A DNA stretch of 37,617 nt from Zygnema cylindricum (GCA_037447655.1 JBBHKE010001781.1:293601-331217), one strand, 5' to 3'; numbered from the stretch's first letter, positions 1-10,828 are shown. A program made the numbers and translations. The notes: a model not told the origin generated them from the letters alone.

Positions 1-1199
1 GGCCGATTAACAACAGACGGCCGGCCATCCATGGTCCTAGTTTAGAACACCGGCCGTGTATGGAAAATCATCTATTTGGGGATTGATTAAATTTAAAGCG
101 CATTTGGAGACCTATCGGATCTGTAGAAATTAATGGTCCATTTTAAGTATTTTCTAGGTCTAAATAGAAATATAGAAAGAAGCCGAGGCAGTCTACCTCT
201 AACTTCTTTCTCCAACTCTCAAACTTGTCGCAGTCACTGAGAAATTGGAGAGGGAGCTAGAGTCAGGGCTACCTAGGCTATCCAGAGGTTTACGCGAAAT
301 TTAAATTAGTTAGGGGTTTATCTACTAAAAGGTATGTGCCGGCCACAAGATTTGATCCTGGTACCTACCGGCCGGCAGACAACAATTAGCCGGTAGCCTT
401 AGCCGTTAAGTATATAACTAATGATACGTATTATATGGTTTGATATTTATTTAAATATGAATACGTAGGATAAATCATTTAACTCTAATTGTTTACGGGA
501 TACATAGATCCGGTAATGTATAAAGTACGGATTACGGTACGGATTATGGTACGGACAAAAAATCAATACCGCGCATTTATTTCTTTAGTGAAACGAATAC
601 CGCGCATGTATTTATTACGGCTACGATTAAAATCGAATTTAATCGGACGGCCGGAATTAGCGCCAAGGTTGCGGAACAAGATTTCGGCGGTTTGTGGCCA
701 TCGCCATATCGGATGACACGTGGCGAAATTACATTGGATCGTGGTATTTCTGGAGATTATGGCACCGAATCCGGATATGACATGTGTCGACATTTAGGCC
801 ATGTCGTACAATGTCCGTACATAAAGTACACCGGCAGTTGTACTTTTGCGTACGGAAATGTAATCTGATTGGTTCCGTACATCAGTAGATAGAGTTTGTG
901 AGAGAGATTGGACTTAAAAAAATTAGGAGATAGGACCCTCTCTCCCAAAGAGCTTCTGTACAAAAGGTCAACTTTGACCCTCCATAACTTACTGCTCAGC
1001 GGAGCAAATTCAGAGATTCTTTTTGCTATCGACTCAAGGGAGTCTTGCCTTCACAGAGGTGCAGGTGTTCAGAGTTTTTGTGTGCCAGGGTAGCAGTTGT
1101 TTTTGATGAAACACAAAGGGGTCAGAGTTATCGTAGAAGCTTCTTGAAGCTGTCCACTCTGAGGACTTATGGAGGTCTCAGAGTTACATTCCCTACTCT
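1..1199. other. noncoding, TACGG-rich sequence; no gene seen
   Basis: I see no open frame with coding character. There are CCGGCCGG blocks at the start and near 370, short direct repeats of TACGGATTA/TACGG around 520-550, and a repeated ATACCGCGCAT word near 567 and 598. This may be the remains of an LTR, but no terminal TG..CA pair or target duplication could be matched. Confidence 0.4.
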
Positions 1200-1860
1200 A
1201 CTCTCTAACTCTCTTCTTCCTACTCTCTCTATCTCCCTCATTCTGTGTCACTTTTGTTTTTATCTCAACCCCTCTCCAGTAAATCTTCTTTGCTGCCCTC
1301 CTAAGTATTTGCCCTATCCCTAATCCCCCTCTTCCCCTTAAATTTGCCTTTCTTCTTTTTCATCCCTGTGATTCACTTGAATGCGCCCTCTAGCTCTCCC
1401 TCCGTCACCCCACTTTTTCTTCCTCACTCTCTCGATCTTCCTCGTCCACTCTCTCTCCCACTCTTTAATATAACCTCATCCGCACCCCCCCTACCTTTCC
1501 TCTCCGCCACTGTCCCTTGTCCATCCTCTCACAGTCTTTTTCCTCTCAATATTGCTTGCCATCCTGCTATCTCACTCTCTCAGCCTGTCATTCAGCCTTT
1601 TCCTCCTCTTCTCTCTCTCTCTCCCCCCTTTAATTTTTGACATACTCTCTTCCACACTGTATCTTCCCTCCCCCCCCACCTTCTTGTTCTCCCTATCCAT
1701 TAGCCACCCACCCTCACTCACTCTCTATGTCTCTATCTACCTTATCGCTCTCTCCCAATATGTCATGCTTCTTTCCTCTCTTTCTGTCTCTCCTTCTTCT
1801 TATTATTTTTATCGAATTGATATAACCCCTATTATTCGTTTTCCCTCTCTTTCTCTGTTG
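1200..1860 (+). repeat. CT-rich polypyrimidine tract
   Basis: The plus strand is almost entirely C and T, with irregular CTCTC, CCCTC and TTTCTC words. The open frames across it encode only Ser/Leu/Pro/Phe runs and reflect composition, not genes. Two other tracts of similar length and texture lie at 7610-8330 (same strand) and 11710-12230 (opposite strand); the latter sits between transposase coding blocks. Confidence 0.85.
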
Positions 1861-2904
1861 TGTCCGATACTCTAATCGACGATCAACTTCTTAATTCGGT
1901 GTTCACCTTCCAACGGTGGTTGTATTAATCTGCACCCTACGGCAACATAAAATCAGTGGGAATGAGAAAGGATCATCTTCATGGAGCGGATGGCAGCGTT
2001 TGGAGCAAACCGTGAAGAAGTTTGCAGGGATCTTTTTTCGTCGTGACAAACCGTTAATATTTTAGATAGTGTGTGTAGTATAAGCAAAGTTTTTTTTTTT
2101 TTAATAGGGGTTTGCGTGCTATAGATGTAAGCGTGAGTAATAGTGTAGTACATAGTGTTTACGAATCATACTGTAGATTAATTTGTTTCATTATACTTGT
2201 GTTTTAGTATGACTTATAACCGTGAAATATATATTTTTTGTATTTTTTCTTCCATTGTTTTTCATCAATGAATTTAACTGTGTGAACTTATTCTACATGT
2301 TCTATTCATTGTGTCTTTGTTAATCTGTTATCATGTCGTCTCAATAACTGTATTTGAAAAATAAAATTGTTTCGACATTTTTTCCCTTGTGTATCATCTG
2401 TGTATGCTGCCGATAATACTTCATCCCCCCTACCGCGTATCCTAGTCGTATTGAAGATATGAATAGCTACATTGTGTAATTGAGTGCGTTTAGAAGTAAA
2501 AAATGGCCTTGATTTTCCATGTGTAAGTTTGAGGTTTTATAGTTGTGCTTTCTTTTTTGTCGTGGGCCCCCTTTGACCTCGACGACTGGCAAACTTTTGT
2601 GGTTATATTTCTGTCTGTTTTGTAGCTCATCGTTCGAAGAGTTTTATCCTTTTTTCACAAAGTTATTTTTGAAGGTATTTAGGCATGGCATAAGCCTTGA
2701 TTCCCATCTGGTGTGTACATTTCACAAGTTCTAATTGGAGGGTTTGTGCTTCCTATATGGAACAATCTATTTTTTTCATTCACTCCGGTTTTTCCTATAC
2801 CAGTCCACTCAAAATACTATTTTTTTGCAAAACATCCAGATTCTTGTTTGTCGTGAGCTTTCAATGTTTTCCACCTATTCTGCAAACTCACTCTTTAAGG
2901 ACCA
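1861..2904. other. AT-rich noncoding stretch
   Basis: No coding, RNA or repeat signal was recognised. It separates the CT-rich tract from the first cluster of GCGACGA motifs. Confidence 0.4.
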
Positions 2905-3125
2905 GCGACGAGCGAACCTCGCCGCTATAGGGCCACGCGATGAGACAGACTAATCCTCACAATGACCGTAAAAAGTAATACAATCTTTCTTATTTGTCGG
3001 GAGATAGCGACGAGGCAGACTCGCCACTAAATTGGCAACCATTGAACATTGTGGAAGTGCTGCTTTGAAAACGAAAAATGAGGCAAATGTATGACTGACC
3101 AGCTACGAAACATACTCGTCGGTGA
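2905..3125. repeat. GCGACGA / TCGTCGGT motif cluster
   Basis: AGCGACGA occurs at about 2908 and 3008, with CGCGATGAGACAGAC, GACGAGGCAGACTCGCC and ACTCGTCGGTGAC between and after them. A further TTGTCGCTC lies near 3505. The same motif vocabulary recurs at 8905-9280, 10285-10495 and 13400-13560. Dense direct and inverted copies of such words are known in the subterminal regions of plant cut-and-paste transposons, notably CACTA elements. Terminal inverted repeats were not found here. Confidence 0.5.
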
Positions 3126-3939
3126 CTTTTTTATCATGTACAAGGCAGCAAATTCGACTAATTCAGACCACATGCATACTCCATTTCCATAGACCACCTT
3201 AATTACATTTCAAGTTAAACACACATGAATACATTTAAATGCATCATATTCCACATTATACAAGATACAAAACATGTAAGCATAGGAAAAACCGAAATTG
3301 TATTATCCGATATAACATCATACACACATAAAAAATCTGGTTTGGCCTATAAAATTGATGTGCTACTACGCTTCATAAACCGTTTACATTAAGATGCCAC
3401 AAGTATCAATACAATTCTTACTCTATAACTAAAATGTCGTTCCCAAACTAAGATTGAAAAAAAAAATCACAATTTGTAATCATATTAGATATTTCAAACT
3501 CGTTGTCGCTCATGCCTCCCTCGCTCAAAATGGTGTCTTGTTGACTGTCTTGTTTACACAAATTTAAAGTTATGCATATTACAGAATGTTTATATTTTTT
3601 TACAAAAGATGTTTGCTTCCTTTAATCCACAAAACAAAACTGTACAAAAAGTTGCCTCGATTTCTATTTATGCTTTTATTTTTCTAAAAAACCTATAACT
3701 TTTTAAAACTATACTACAAAAAATTGAGAAACACATGTCACCTTATTTTTGGCCTTTCCTCAAAAAACTGTTTCATAAAAGTCTTGTCTTTTCTAACCTC
3801 CAAAAAAAAGTTACACCAAAAAGAGTGGAAAAAAAAACTTGTACATGAAAAAAAACTGTCCTATCCGTACACTGAAAAACCCAAGATTCTAAGAAAAAAA
3901 AAAACCCCCCAAATAGTTGAGAAACAAAAATATTCAACT
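3126..3939. other. AT-rich noncoding stretch
   Basis: Low-complexity A/T-rich sequence with many short poly-A and poly-T runs. No gene, RNA or repeat family was recognised. Confidence 0.4.
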
Positions 3940-4021
3940 CTCCCCCTTTCGTTTCTCCTCTCTTCCCCTCTCGTTTCTCCTCCCTCCCCCTCTTTTGTCT
4001 CTCCTCCCTCTCTCTCTCTTG
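3940..4021 (+). repeat. short CT-rich minisatellite
   Basis: Imperfect repeats of a TTTCTCCTC(C)CTCCCC-like unit. It resembles a miniature version of the larger CT-rich tracts in this window. Confidence 0.6.
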
Positions 4022-4179
4022 TCAAAAAAAATCTATTTACTCCTCTCAGTTGAAGGTAAGCGGAGGCCTAACTGCTCCGCAATCATACTATGGGAGCAAT
4101 CACACTATGGGACTGCTCCATGAAGTCATAAAAATGAAAAAAGTTTAAAGACTAGATCTTTGTTTTTTTTTGTAAAGTG

Positions 4180-4590
4180 GCACAGCAAAAAAAACCAGAA
4201 ATAAAATTGGAATGGCATAAAACGGAAGGGAGGAATATTATGAACAACATTCCCATTTTTTATTCCTTTTTTTCATTTTCTATTCTCTTTTTTTCTCCTT
4301 TTTCATTCCCCTTTATCCCAATATTCATTCCCATTTTCTCCTCCAATTTTTCCTCAATACCAGGAAATCCTCTTAAAGTGAAACTCTGCCCATTTAATGA
4401 AAGCTTACCTTAAAATATTTATTTTTTTCCGTATAACTTGACACAAAAACAAAACCGAAATAGGATAAAAGTTAAAAAAAGGGACGAGGATTACAAAAAT
4501 AAACATTCACATTTTTTATTTTCATTATTTTCACTTCTACATGGAAATCCTCCAAGTGAGACTCCACCCATTCAGTGAGGCTCTCCTTAC
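4180..4590. repeat. diverged direct duplication, two ~200-bp copies
   Basis: The block 4180-4410 is echoed by 4440-4590. Both begin with an A-rich segment, contain CATTYCCATTTTTTATT-like sequence and end with GGAAATCCTC, then AAGTGARACTC, CCCATT and a GCTTACCTTA/CTCTCCTTAC tail. The second copy is shorter in the middle. The origin is unknown. Confidence 0.5.
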
Positions 4591-4808
4591 GGCTTTCCTC
4601 CCCCCCCTCTCGCTGCGGGAAAATCACGAACTAGTGGAGACGCATTTGTCAGAACTTCTTTATCCACACTAATCTTTGTGGCACTCAATTTGAGAGGGAC
4701 CGCCTTATAGAGAGAATTGGCTCCGGCGAGTAAGGCAGTATAGGAATGGAGTTTGATGGGATGAAATGCAAGCGTCGTAACCCCGACACCCGATTTTTCC
4801 AGTGTCAT
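4587..4808 (-). CDS. doubtful small ORF, 73 aa
   Basis: An open frame of 73 codons with a fairly balanced amino-acid mix, unlike the low-complexity ORFs around it. It starts with MTLEKSGVGVTTLAF and ends in a glycine-rich ARGGGGKP tail just before the CT-rich stretch. A G-box core CACGTG lies at 4855-4860, about 45 bp upstream in the reading direction. I recognise no domain, signal peptide or membrane segment. It could be the first exon of a decayed gene or chance; chance is more likely. Confidence 0.15.
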   Translation of the reverse strand: MTLEKSGVGVTTLAFHPIKLHSYTALLAGANSLYKAVPLKLSATKISVDKEVLTNASPLVRDFPAARGGGGKP

Positions 4809-4869
4809 CTACGATCTGTGACCAATTTTAGAAATACGTGGATAATAAACAGGCCACGTGTTGTCGACA

Positions 4870-6238
4870 ACAGCCAATGATACTATTCCGACGGCGGTTG
4901 ATCAGTTTTCATCGGCGTATTACCGCTAATTAGAGTTAACATGTATCCTAATAAGTGGTTTGTTCTCCGTTTTATCTGACTAAACGCATCCTTATTATAA
5001 TTAATCCCTATATTACAATGTATGAATTATAATAAAGCAACCCAACGGGCACTTTATTAACAACGTCATACAAAGTTCGTTGTCCTGGCGAACGACAAGG
5101 AAATGAAAATCAATCACTGAGTTCAATGTAAGTTACGTGAAACGAAACGTAAGCATGGAATACATGTCGTTATAGTTTTGTTCATTACACAATATGAAAC
5201 TGAACTGAATGAACGTATTCAAGTTATATGGTTACGTAGCGTTAAAAGTTAACTCTGTTTTACAACCCGAAGCATGGAATCGACTGTATCACGTGACAGT
5301 GTACGGTTTGTCATATGTTGTCCTCGCACCTGTTTTACATTAATGATATTCACCGCGTGTGAAAAAATACTTATTACAGTTATGAATAACCTTGAGTGAA
5401 AGGACATAAACCCGTACGTTTCGACCATTTTTACTCGTACCTATTTTAGTGTATAATTATGAACGGCGTAATTATTGTATTTCCGCAAACCCAAAATGTA
5501 ATTATGGATTTTTACAATGGAAAGACTCGACGTCTTAAGGATTGTCATAATATGTGCTTCCACTTATTTTAACGTATATGTAATGACCACGGACTCTGTA
5601 TACCTAAATCAGCGTTATGGAGAAATCACAATTAAACATTTTTTTGAAAATGGGATTGAAACACAACTTAGCGTAAATGACACTAATTATTTATTCACAC
5701 TAATAATTTCTATACGCTAATAACGATTCACGGTGTACTCCACTTTTCGTCTGCTGGAACGCCACCCTAATTCGGTTCCCTTAACTTTTGACCCAAATTT
5801 TTAAATACCATTAATAATTCTTTTTTTTCTTTACGCCTTTTAGGGTTCTGTTCCAATTAGCGTTAAAAACGAAATTACACTGCGATTTAAACAGTGTGGT
5901 GTACGGTCAGCGTCAGACCGTACAAAATTGTACCTTTCTAAATGAAGAAGTATAATTAATGACGCATGAGAATATACTGTCTAAAAAAGGGATCAAACAG
6001 AGTCGTCAAAAATCACGTTCGCACATACTCGTCCAGCAACCTCGTGGTCGACCGTGTGAACGTGAAACATCTTCGCATGTGAAAAGTCATTTTTCTCAAT
6101 AAAAAAACAGAATAGAATAAAATGTCGCGTAGGCGTTTAGCAGTGAACTGCCATATACGGTTTCAACATCAACTAAGGTCTTTGTAAGCAATTAGAGTGA
6201 ATATTAATGTTATTCAATGATTTTGGTTAATTTAGCAC
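4870..6238. other. noncoding, AT-rich; one short hairpin
   Basis: No gene was recognised. A perfect 8-bp inverted repeat (GTACGGTC, 7-nt loop, GACCGTAC) sits at 5901-5923. The 67-codon ORF at 5517-5720 has no recognisable domain and lies in AT-rich sequence. Confidence 0.4.
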
Positions 6239-6246
6239 ATATTTTT

Positions 6247-6996
6247 TAGTGTTGGGTATCGAGGACTGTTTGCCGATATTCGATATGTATTAAATTTCAG
6301 GTATCCGATAATCGATGTATCGCTTCGATATATCGAAATGCTAATTATCGCGATATATCGCCGATACATCGAGGCTATTTAAAAAAAAAAACATATAACT
6401 ATTCTTGCTGCTGCTACTAGTACTACTGCTGCCAGTACTAGTGTTACTGCTGCAGCTGGTAGTTGTAGCTAGTGCTACTCTAATTCAATAAAAATAATAA
6501 TAAACTTTCACATTTTGTACGCTTCAAAAATTCTATAATACTAGTCGCTGGAAATGGATAAGCAGTAATGGCTACCAATCTATAGATAGGTATTCTTGCC
6601 TAAAAGCCTGAAACGATCGGTCTACGATATTTTTTTTTTCAGATCATACTTTGACTTAACTTGTGTGAACTTTTCGTTTGTGAAGTTTTCTACGTACTAA
6701 AGAAGTAATTATATGAATTACATAACTAGTATTTTTTTGTTGGTTACATTTTGCGGCGTCTACCTTTAAGTCAAGGAACGAAAATCACGTCGTACGTAGC
6801 GTATCAGACATTTTATCTTTTTCGGTAAAATAACATACTATATAAAAATATAAAATATTAAATTTAAAAAAATACTATATATCGCGATAATTAATGTTTT
6901 TCCTAGTAGGATATATTGAAGAATATGCTCGATCGATATTCAATTTATCGAATATCGAAATGATCGCGATGTAAATTTACCAAATAACCAACACTA
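6247..6996. mobile_element. hAT-like non-autonomous DNA transposon, 750 bp
   Basis: The left end reads TAGTGTTGGGTATC and the right end, on the other strand, TAGTGTTGGTTATT, so the terminal inverted repeats match for at least nine bases. Immediately outside lie ATATTTTT (6239-6246) and ATATTTGT (6997-7004), an 8-bp target duplication with one mismatch. An 8-bp duplication and short TIRs of this style are typical of hAT elements. There is no transposase frame inside. Subterminal zones at about 6274-6370 and 6880-6970 are packed with CGATAT/TATCG palindromes, as expected for transposase-binding arrays. Confidence 0.75.
6404..6480 (+). repeat. imperfect CTG/CTA trinucleotide tract inside the hAT-like element
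   Basis: Runs of GCTGCTGCTACTAGTACTAC and variants continue to 6480 with period three. It lies within the element's interior and has no open frame of note. Confidence 0.7.
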
Positions 6997-7050
6997 ATAT
7001 TTGTATTATATTGTGATACCAATGGTCCCTTTTAGCATAAACATCTACTT

Positions 7051-7111
7051 TATGGTGCCAATTTACCAAATGACCATAAAATATGGTGCCAATTTACCAA
7101 ATGACCATAAA
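7051..7111. repeat. two 30-bp direct repeats, period 31
   Basis: TATGGTGCCAATTTACCAAA followed by TGACCATAAA occurs at 7051-7080 and is repeated exactly at 7082-7111. It lies just outside the hAT-like element. Confidence 0.85.
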
Positions 7112-7609
7112 CTACAGTAAATGTAAAGGTTAATATGGGGTTGATGTGATAAAAAGACCACAAATTACAATTATTAATTGAATTAAATAGAATAAAATCA
7201 TGACATTCGGCGTTGGTGATATTTGGGGCGAGGAAACGCCAAATGCGGACTGTCCCAAAAAATAAGATCCGTTTTGGACGAATCACAAATAAGCATTTGT
7301 TTTTTATCCTAGAGGGATCTAACCTCTACGTCGTCGCCATTCCGACAAATATTCAATCGTTGCAACAAGAAGTAGGCAAAAGCTCCGCCGCCAACTTCAT
7401 TTCACCTCCATGTATTCCATTTCACGAACGCCATCGACTTACCGTCGTTTTCCAATCTGTTTAAACGATATGCACTTGAGAAAGCAACGCATGCACCTCA
7501 AACGTCACAAGGACGACTTTGTTGGTATTGCTTTTAAATTTTTGTTGTTGCTTGATGATGAGATGCATTTGCCATTTTTACTCCATTATTGCCCTATTTA
7601 ACCATTGTT
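7112..7609. other. unresolved sequence before the second CT-rich tract
   Basis: Open frames of 83 codons (7213-7464) and 63 codons (7410-7601) exist on the plus strand but show no recognisable domain. Base composition is less AT-skewed than in the flanks, so this could be a decayed coding or leader region. Nothing further can be supported. Confidence 0.3.
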
Positions 7610-8330
7610 GCATTTTCCTGTTCCACTCACCTTGTTTCCTCCAGTTCCCCCTAAACCTACGATGAAATTCACGGTTGGTGTGTCCCTCTCCCTCGCCATA
7701 TCTGTCGCCTTTCTATCACTGTCCCCACACCCCCCCTTGTTCTTCTCTCGAACGTGCATATGTTGATCTCCCTCTTCCCCCCATCTATTCTTTTTAAAAT
7801 GTCACTCCCTATATTTCTCCTTGTCCACCCTTTCAACCTCTCGCCTTAATTTAACTCACCCTCCCCGTTTCCCCCCCCCCCCCCCCCCCCCCTTACTCCC
7901 CCTCTCGGTTTGTCTTTCTTCTCTCATTCCCCCTCCCTTAAAATATGCTTCTCCTTCCACATCTTCCTCTTACATCTTTTTCCTATTCTTTCATTCTCCC
8001 TCTCTTTTACCCTCTTCCCCTCCTTTCTCCCCCTCCCATCCTCTCTCCCTCTCAATATTCCTTTCTTGATCCCATAATCATTCTCTCTCCCTCTCTTTAC
8101 CCACCTCCAAATTTACCTCTTCCCGTCATTCTCACCAATGAAATAACCTATCGTGCAACATTTCAACTTGCCTCTCTCTCTTACTTTTGTTCTGCCTCCC
8201 TCCCCTTAATCTCTCCCCTCAAAGTTTCCCCTTTTCCATTTCTCTTGCTCCCCATCTCCCCCTAAGTTTGCCCCTCCCTCTCCCCACTCCTCCTTTTCTC
8301 TCTCTACCTCTGCTGATCTCTTTACTGTAC
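7610..8330 (+). repeat. CT-rich polypyrimidine tract with a 22-C run
   Basis: Almost pure C/T on the plus strand, with a homopolymer of about 22 C at 7871-7892. Frames through it encode only Ser/Leu/Pro/Phe. It is similar in length and texture to the tracts at 1200-1860 and 11710-12230. Confidence 0.85.
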
Positions 8331-8339
8331 CCAATTTTT

Positions 8340-8890
8340 GTACGTGGACTCCATTGTTGTTCTCTTGTTTTGTTGCTGGTACGCAATTTCATTTATTAAG
8401 GTGACGGGATTGGAGATAAAAGTGGATGGATTACTAGAACTTCATTGAGATCAAGTTTCCTCAATACAATCTTACGACTTTATAGCGAACGTTTATATTA
8501 CTTTGAGGGGTGATTAATTCCACTTTTCACAAAAAGAAAAATTTGTGGGTGATGTAAATTTCAATTATGGAGATTAATATTATGTTTATCTTTAGAAAAT
8601 AGGCTACTTGGTTCGAAAGAGAGTTGATTTATTTTGTTGGAGCTCTTCCCCATTCATAGGCGAAAAGAAAGTTATTATTTTCCACGTGTCTTTTTGTATT
8701 TTTTTGTGAATTTTAGTACATTTTGATGTTGTTATGATAGTGTAAGCTCCAAAATGATATTTTTACATGTTTGTATATTTGTTAACCGATTTGAGAAGAA
8801 GAAGGGTGTGGGCACATTGTTATTTTTTAGGTGTGCATGGTCGACCGCTTATGTGTGGGAATGAGGTTGATAAAGAGCTTTAAATATATT
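8340..8890. other. AT-rich noncoding stretch
   Basis: No gene or repeat was recognised between the CT-rich tract and the fold-back cluster. Confidence 0.4.
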
Positions 8891-8904
8891 TTTTATTATA
8901 TTGT

Positions 8905-9074
8905 AAGCGACGAGAGTGTAAGCGACGAGAGTGTGTTGTTGGTGAATGGTTATTTTTAGCGTCAGACATTCTGTCTCGGCACAGAGTCACCAACAACCAG
9001 CGACTTTCGTCGCTCAATTGTTGATCATGTATTTTAATCTGCCTCATTGCTGGAAGTCAAACACCAATGAGGCA
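8905..9074. repeat. fold-back cluster of GCGACGA motifs
   Basis: AGCGACGA (8921-8928) pairs with TCGTCGCT (9007-9014). Just inside, GTTGTTGGTGA (8935-8945) pairs with TCACCAACAAC (8987-8997). A second perfect stem TGCCTCATTG (9040-9049) / CAATGAGGCA (9065-9074) follows. A 15-bp direct repeat TAAGCGACGAGAGTG occurs at about 8904 and 8919. This organisation is like plant DNA-transposon subterminal repeats. Confidence 0.65.
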
Positions 9075-9180
9075 TTCTCATTCCTGAGCAACCATTCGCT
9101 CACCATATTGTTTCACCTAGTAATTATCTCCGCCGCTAGCATTTTGCGATGATAGTATGTCCTTGTTGAATCGTGGATTT

Positions 9181-9275
9181 GAAGTTCTACCATTCAGCGA
9201 CGACACTGTCTCATCATTGAGTGGTGCGTCTGAACTTCTACTGTTCAGCGACGAGATTGTCTCATTGTTGATTTT
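9181..9275. repeat. two direct copies of a CTACCATTCAGCGACGA module
   Basis: A module reading roughly GAA.TTCTACYRTTCAGCGACGA then ACTGTCTC or GATTGTCTC appears at 9181-9215 and again at 9232-9270. The same module recurs twice at 10308-10432, about 1.1 kb away. Confidence 0.7.
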
Positions 9276-9311
9276 TGGAAACCTTTAGTCCTCTCTATAT
9301 CACATTACTAT

Positions 9312-9409
9312 GCTGCCATGCTGCGCTGGTCACACCGCAGCCATAGCAGCGTGTGTGATAAAGATATTGTGCTGCCATGCTGCGCTGGTCACATCGCAGT
9401 CATAGCAGC
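9312..9409. repeat. 39-bp repeat, two copies with 59-bp period, each self-complementary
   Basis: Units at 9312-9350 and 9371-9409 begin GCTGCCATGCTGCGCTGGTC and end CATAGCAGC. They differ at two positions. Each unit's ends can pair (GCTGC..ATG..CTGCG with CGCAG..CAT..GCAGC), giving a hairpin. It precedes the LTR-like module at 9430-9790. Confidence 0.8.
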
Positions 9410-9429
9410 TTGCGTACTAAGTACTAAGA

Positions 9430-9790
9430 CTATTGGAACGTACGGAATTGGACTTCAAGTGACCCGAAGAAATGTACGGCGGATCGCGAAGCGATCCGAT
9501 GATTAATGTTCGAAATATTAATTGGCCGTACGAAACATAATGCGCCGCTCAAACATGTGATGAATTGGACGCCACCGAAGCTACGGACGGCGGCGCCGTC
9601 AGTTTGGTGAGGGACGCGAAATCGCGTCCATCACATGATATTTATTTTGGACGGTCCCGATTCGTTTGACGGGATTTGTAAGACTTGTATATATTTAACA
9701 ATGTTTGTCCCGTGTATTAATTATTACTGTAGATCTCAGGTACACTCACATTAATAGAGGAAATTGATTAATTACGTATGGTTGGCATGC
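9430..9790 (+). repeat. LTR-like module with two hairpins and a TATA-like box
   Basis: It contains a perfect hairpin GGATCGCGAAGCGATCC at 9481-9497 and another, GGACGCG-AAAT-CGCGTCC, at 9612-9629. TATATATTTAA lies at 9688-9698. The part 9470-9541 is shared with 14262-14345, including GGCCGTACGAAA(C/T)ATAAT. A hairpin-rich, repeated segment with a TATA box fits a solo LTR or LTR fragment. Element ends and target duplication were not established. Confidence 0.45.
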
Positions 9791-9799
9791 CTCCGTACA

Positions 9800-10284
9800 G
9801 TTAGTAGTAAGCTGTAGTGTATATTTGTAGGACTTAGTCATTTCTAGACTTAGGGAACTGTTGGACTAAAATCTGTTTTAGGTCAATTTTTGTATTTTCA
9901 TCTAGGAATTGCTCTCAGTTTTATTGGCAGAATTATCTGAATTTTTGCATGTGTGTTCCTCCTTGTGTTGGAAATATTGTGGCATATTTGCAGACCTATT
10001 TCGTGTCTGATTTGCTTGGGGCTTCATTGTGAAGTTGGTCAGATTTATCAAAGTTCCGGCATCCTTTTTTTCAACAACTTTGACTGAGTGTTGTGACTAT
10101 TCGGTTTGGTATTATTATATGAAATTTGGTGGGTATATTTAGTGGTCTAGAAAATATCTGGTTGAGTAGTTTCAGCTTGGTTTGGTTATTCTGTAGAATT
10201 CTGAGTGGAATCAAAAGAGGCTGTTTTGGGGTAGTCTGTGGTGCTTCCGAGGGTACATTCATGGCTGAAAAGGGCTATGAACAA
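9800..10284. other. noncoding stretch, no recognised feature
   Basis: Moderately AT-rich, with no coding frame or repeat that I recognise. Confidence 0.35.
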
Positions 10285-10495
10285 CACTCATCGCTACATG
10301 GTGAATCTGAACTTCTACCATTCAGCGATGAGACTGTCTCACCGTTGAATGGTTGAGCTCAACACACACGACGACACTACGTCATCGCTGAATGGTAGAG
10401 TTGAACTTCCACCATTCAGTGACGAGACTGTATCGTCGCTAAAACTAAGCCAGTGCTAGATTTGAGCAAGTGATGAACCACATTCGTCGCTGACT
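10285..10495. repeat. inverted and direct GCGATGA/GCGACGA repeat cluster
   Basis: ACTTCTACCATTCAGCGATGA (10311-10331) is inverted as TCATCGCTGAATGGTAGAG at 10382-10400. A further direct copy, ACTTCCACCATTCAGTGACG, begins at 10405. ATCGTCGCT ends at 10440 and TTCGTCGCTGACT lies near 10485. The same modules occur at 9181-9275. The cluster flanks the transposase relic on its 3' side and may mark that element's subterminal zone. Confidence 0.65.
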
Positions 10496-10499
10496 GTGG

Positions 10500-10815
10500 A
10501 ATTAGGAAGCAAAGCTCAAGATAGTGGAATATTGAATGAGACTTATGCACACTCCATACACATTGACAACATCATTAATATAACATGTCATTCGAGATTT
10601 CGTTCATGCATTTTCTCAGTAACACACTTCATAATGAAAAACAAAGACGGATATGCGATTATATTGAGTTTGACAACAATACAATTTACACGACATACTA
10701 ACGTTAATGAAAAGTACGATTACCAAACTACCAAAACAAAACTACCAAAAAAAAAAACAAACAAATCTACACTAGTATTAAAACTTTTGCAAACCCCCAT
10801 TCCCCATTTGACAAA
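10500..10815. other. AT-rich spacer
   Basis: It lies between the motif cluster and the 3' end of the transposase relic. The 107-codon plus-strand frame here is AT-composition driven, with no recognisable domain. Confidence 0.35.
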
Positions 10816-10828
10816 TTAAACCACAACT

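Noticed and set aside
1045-1875. Ser/Leu/Pro-rich ORFs in the CT-rich tract
   Set aside because: Open in overlapping frames because CT-rich codons lack stops; no protein signature.
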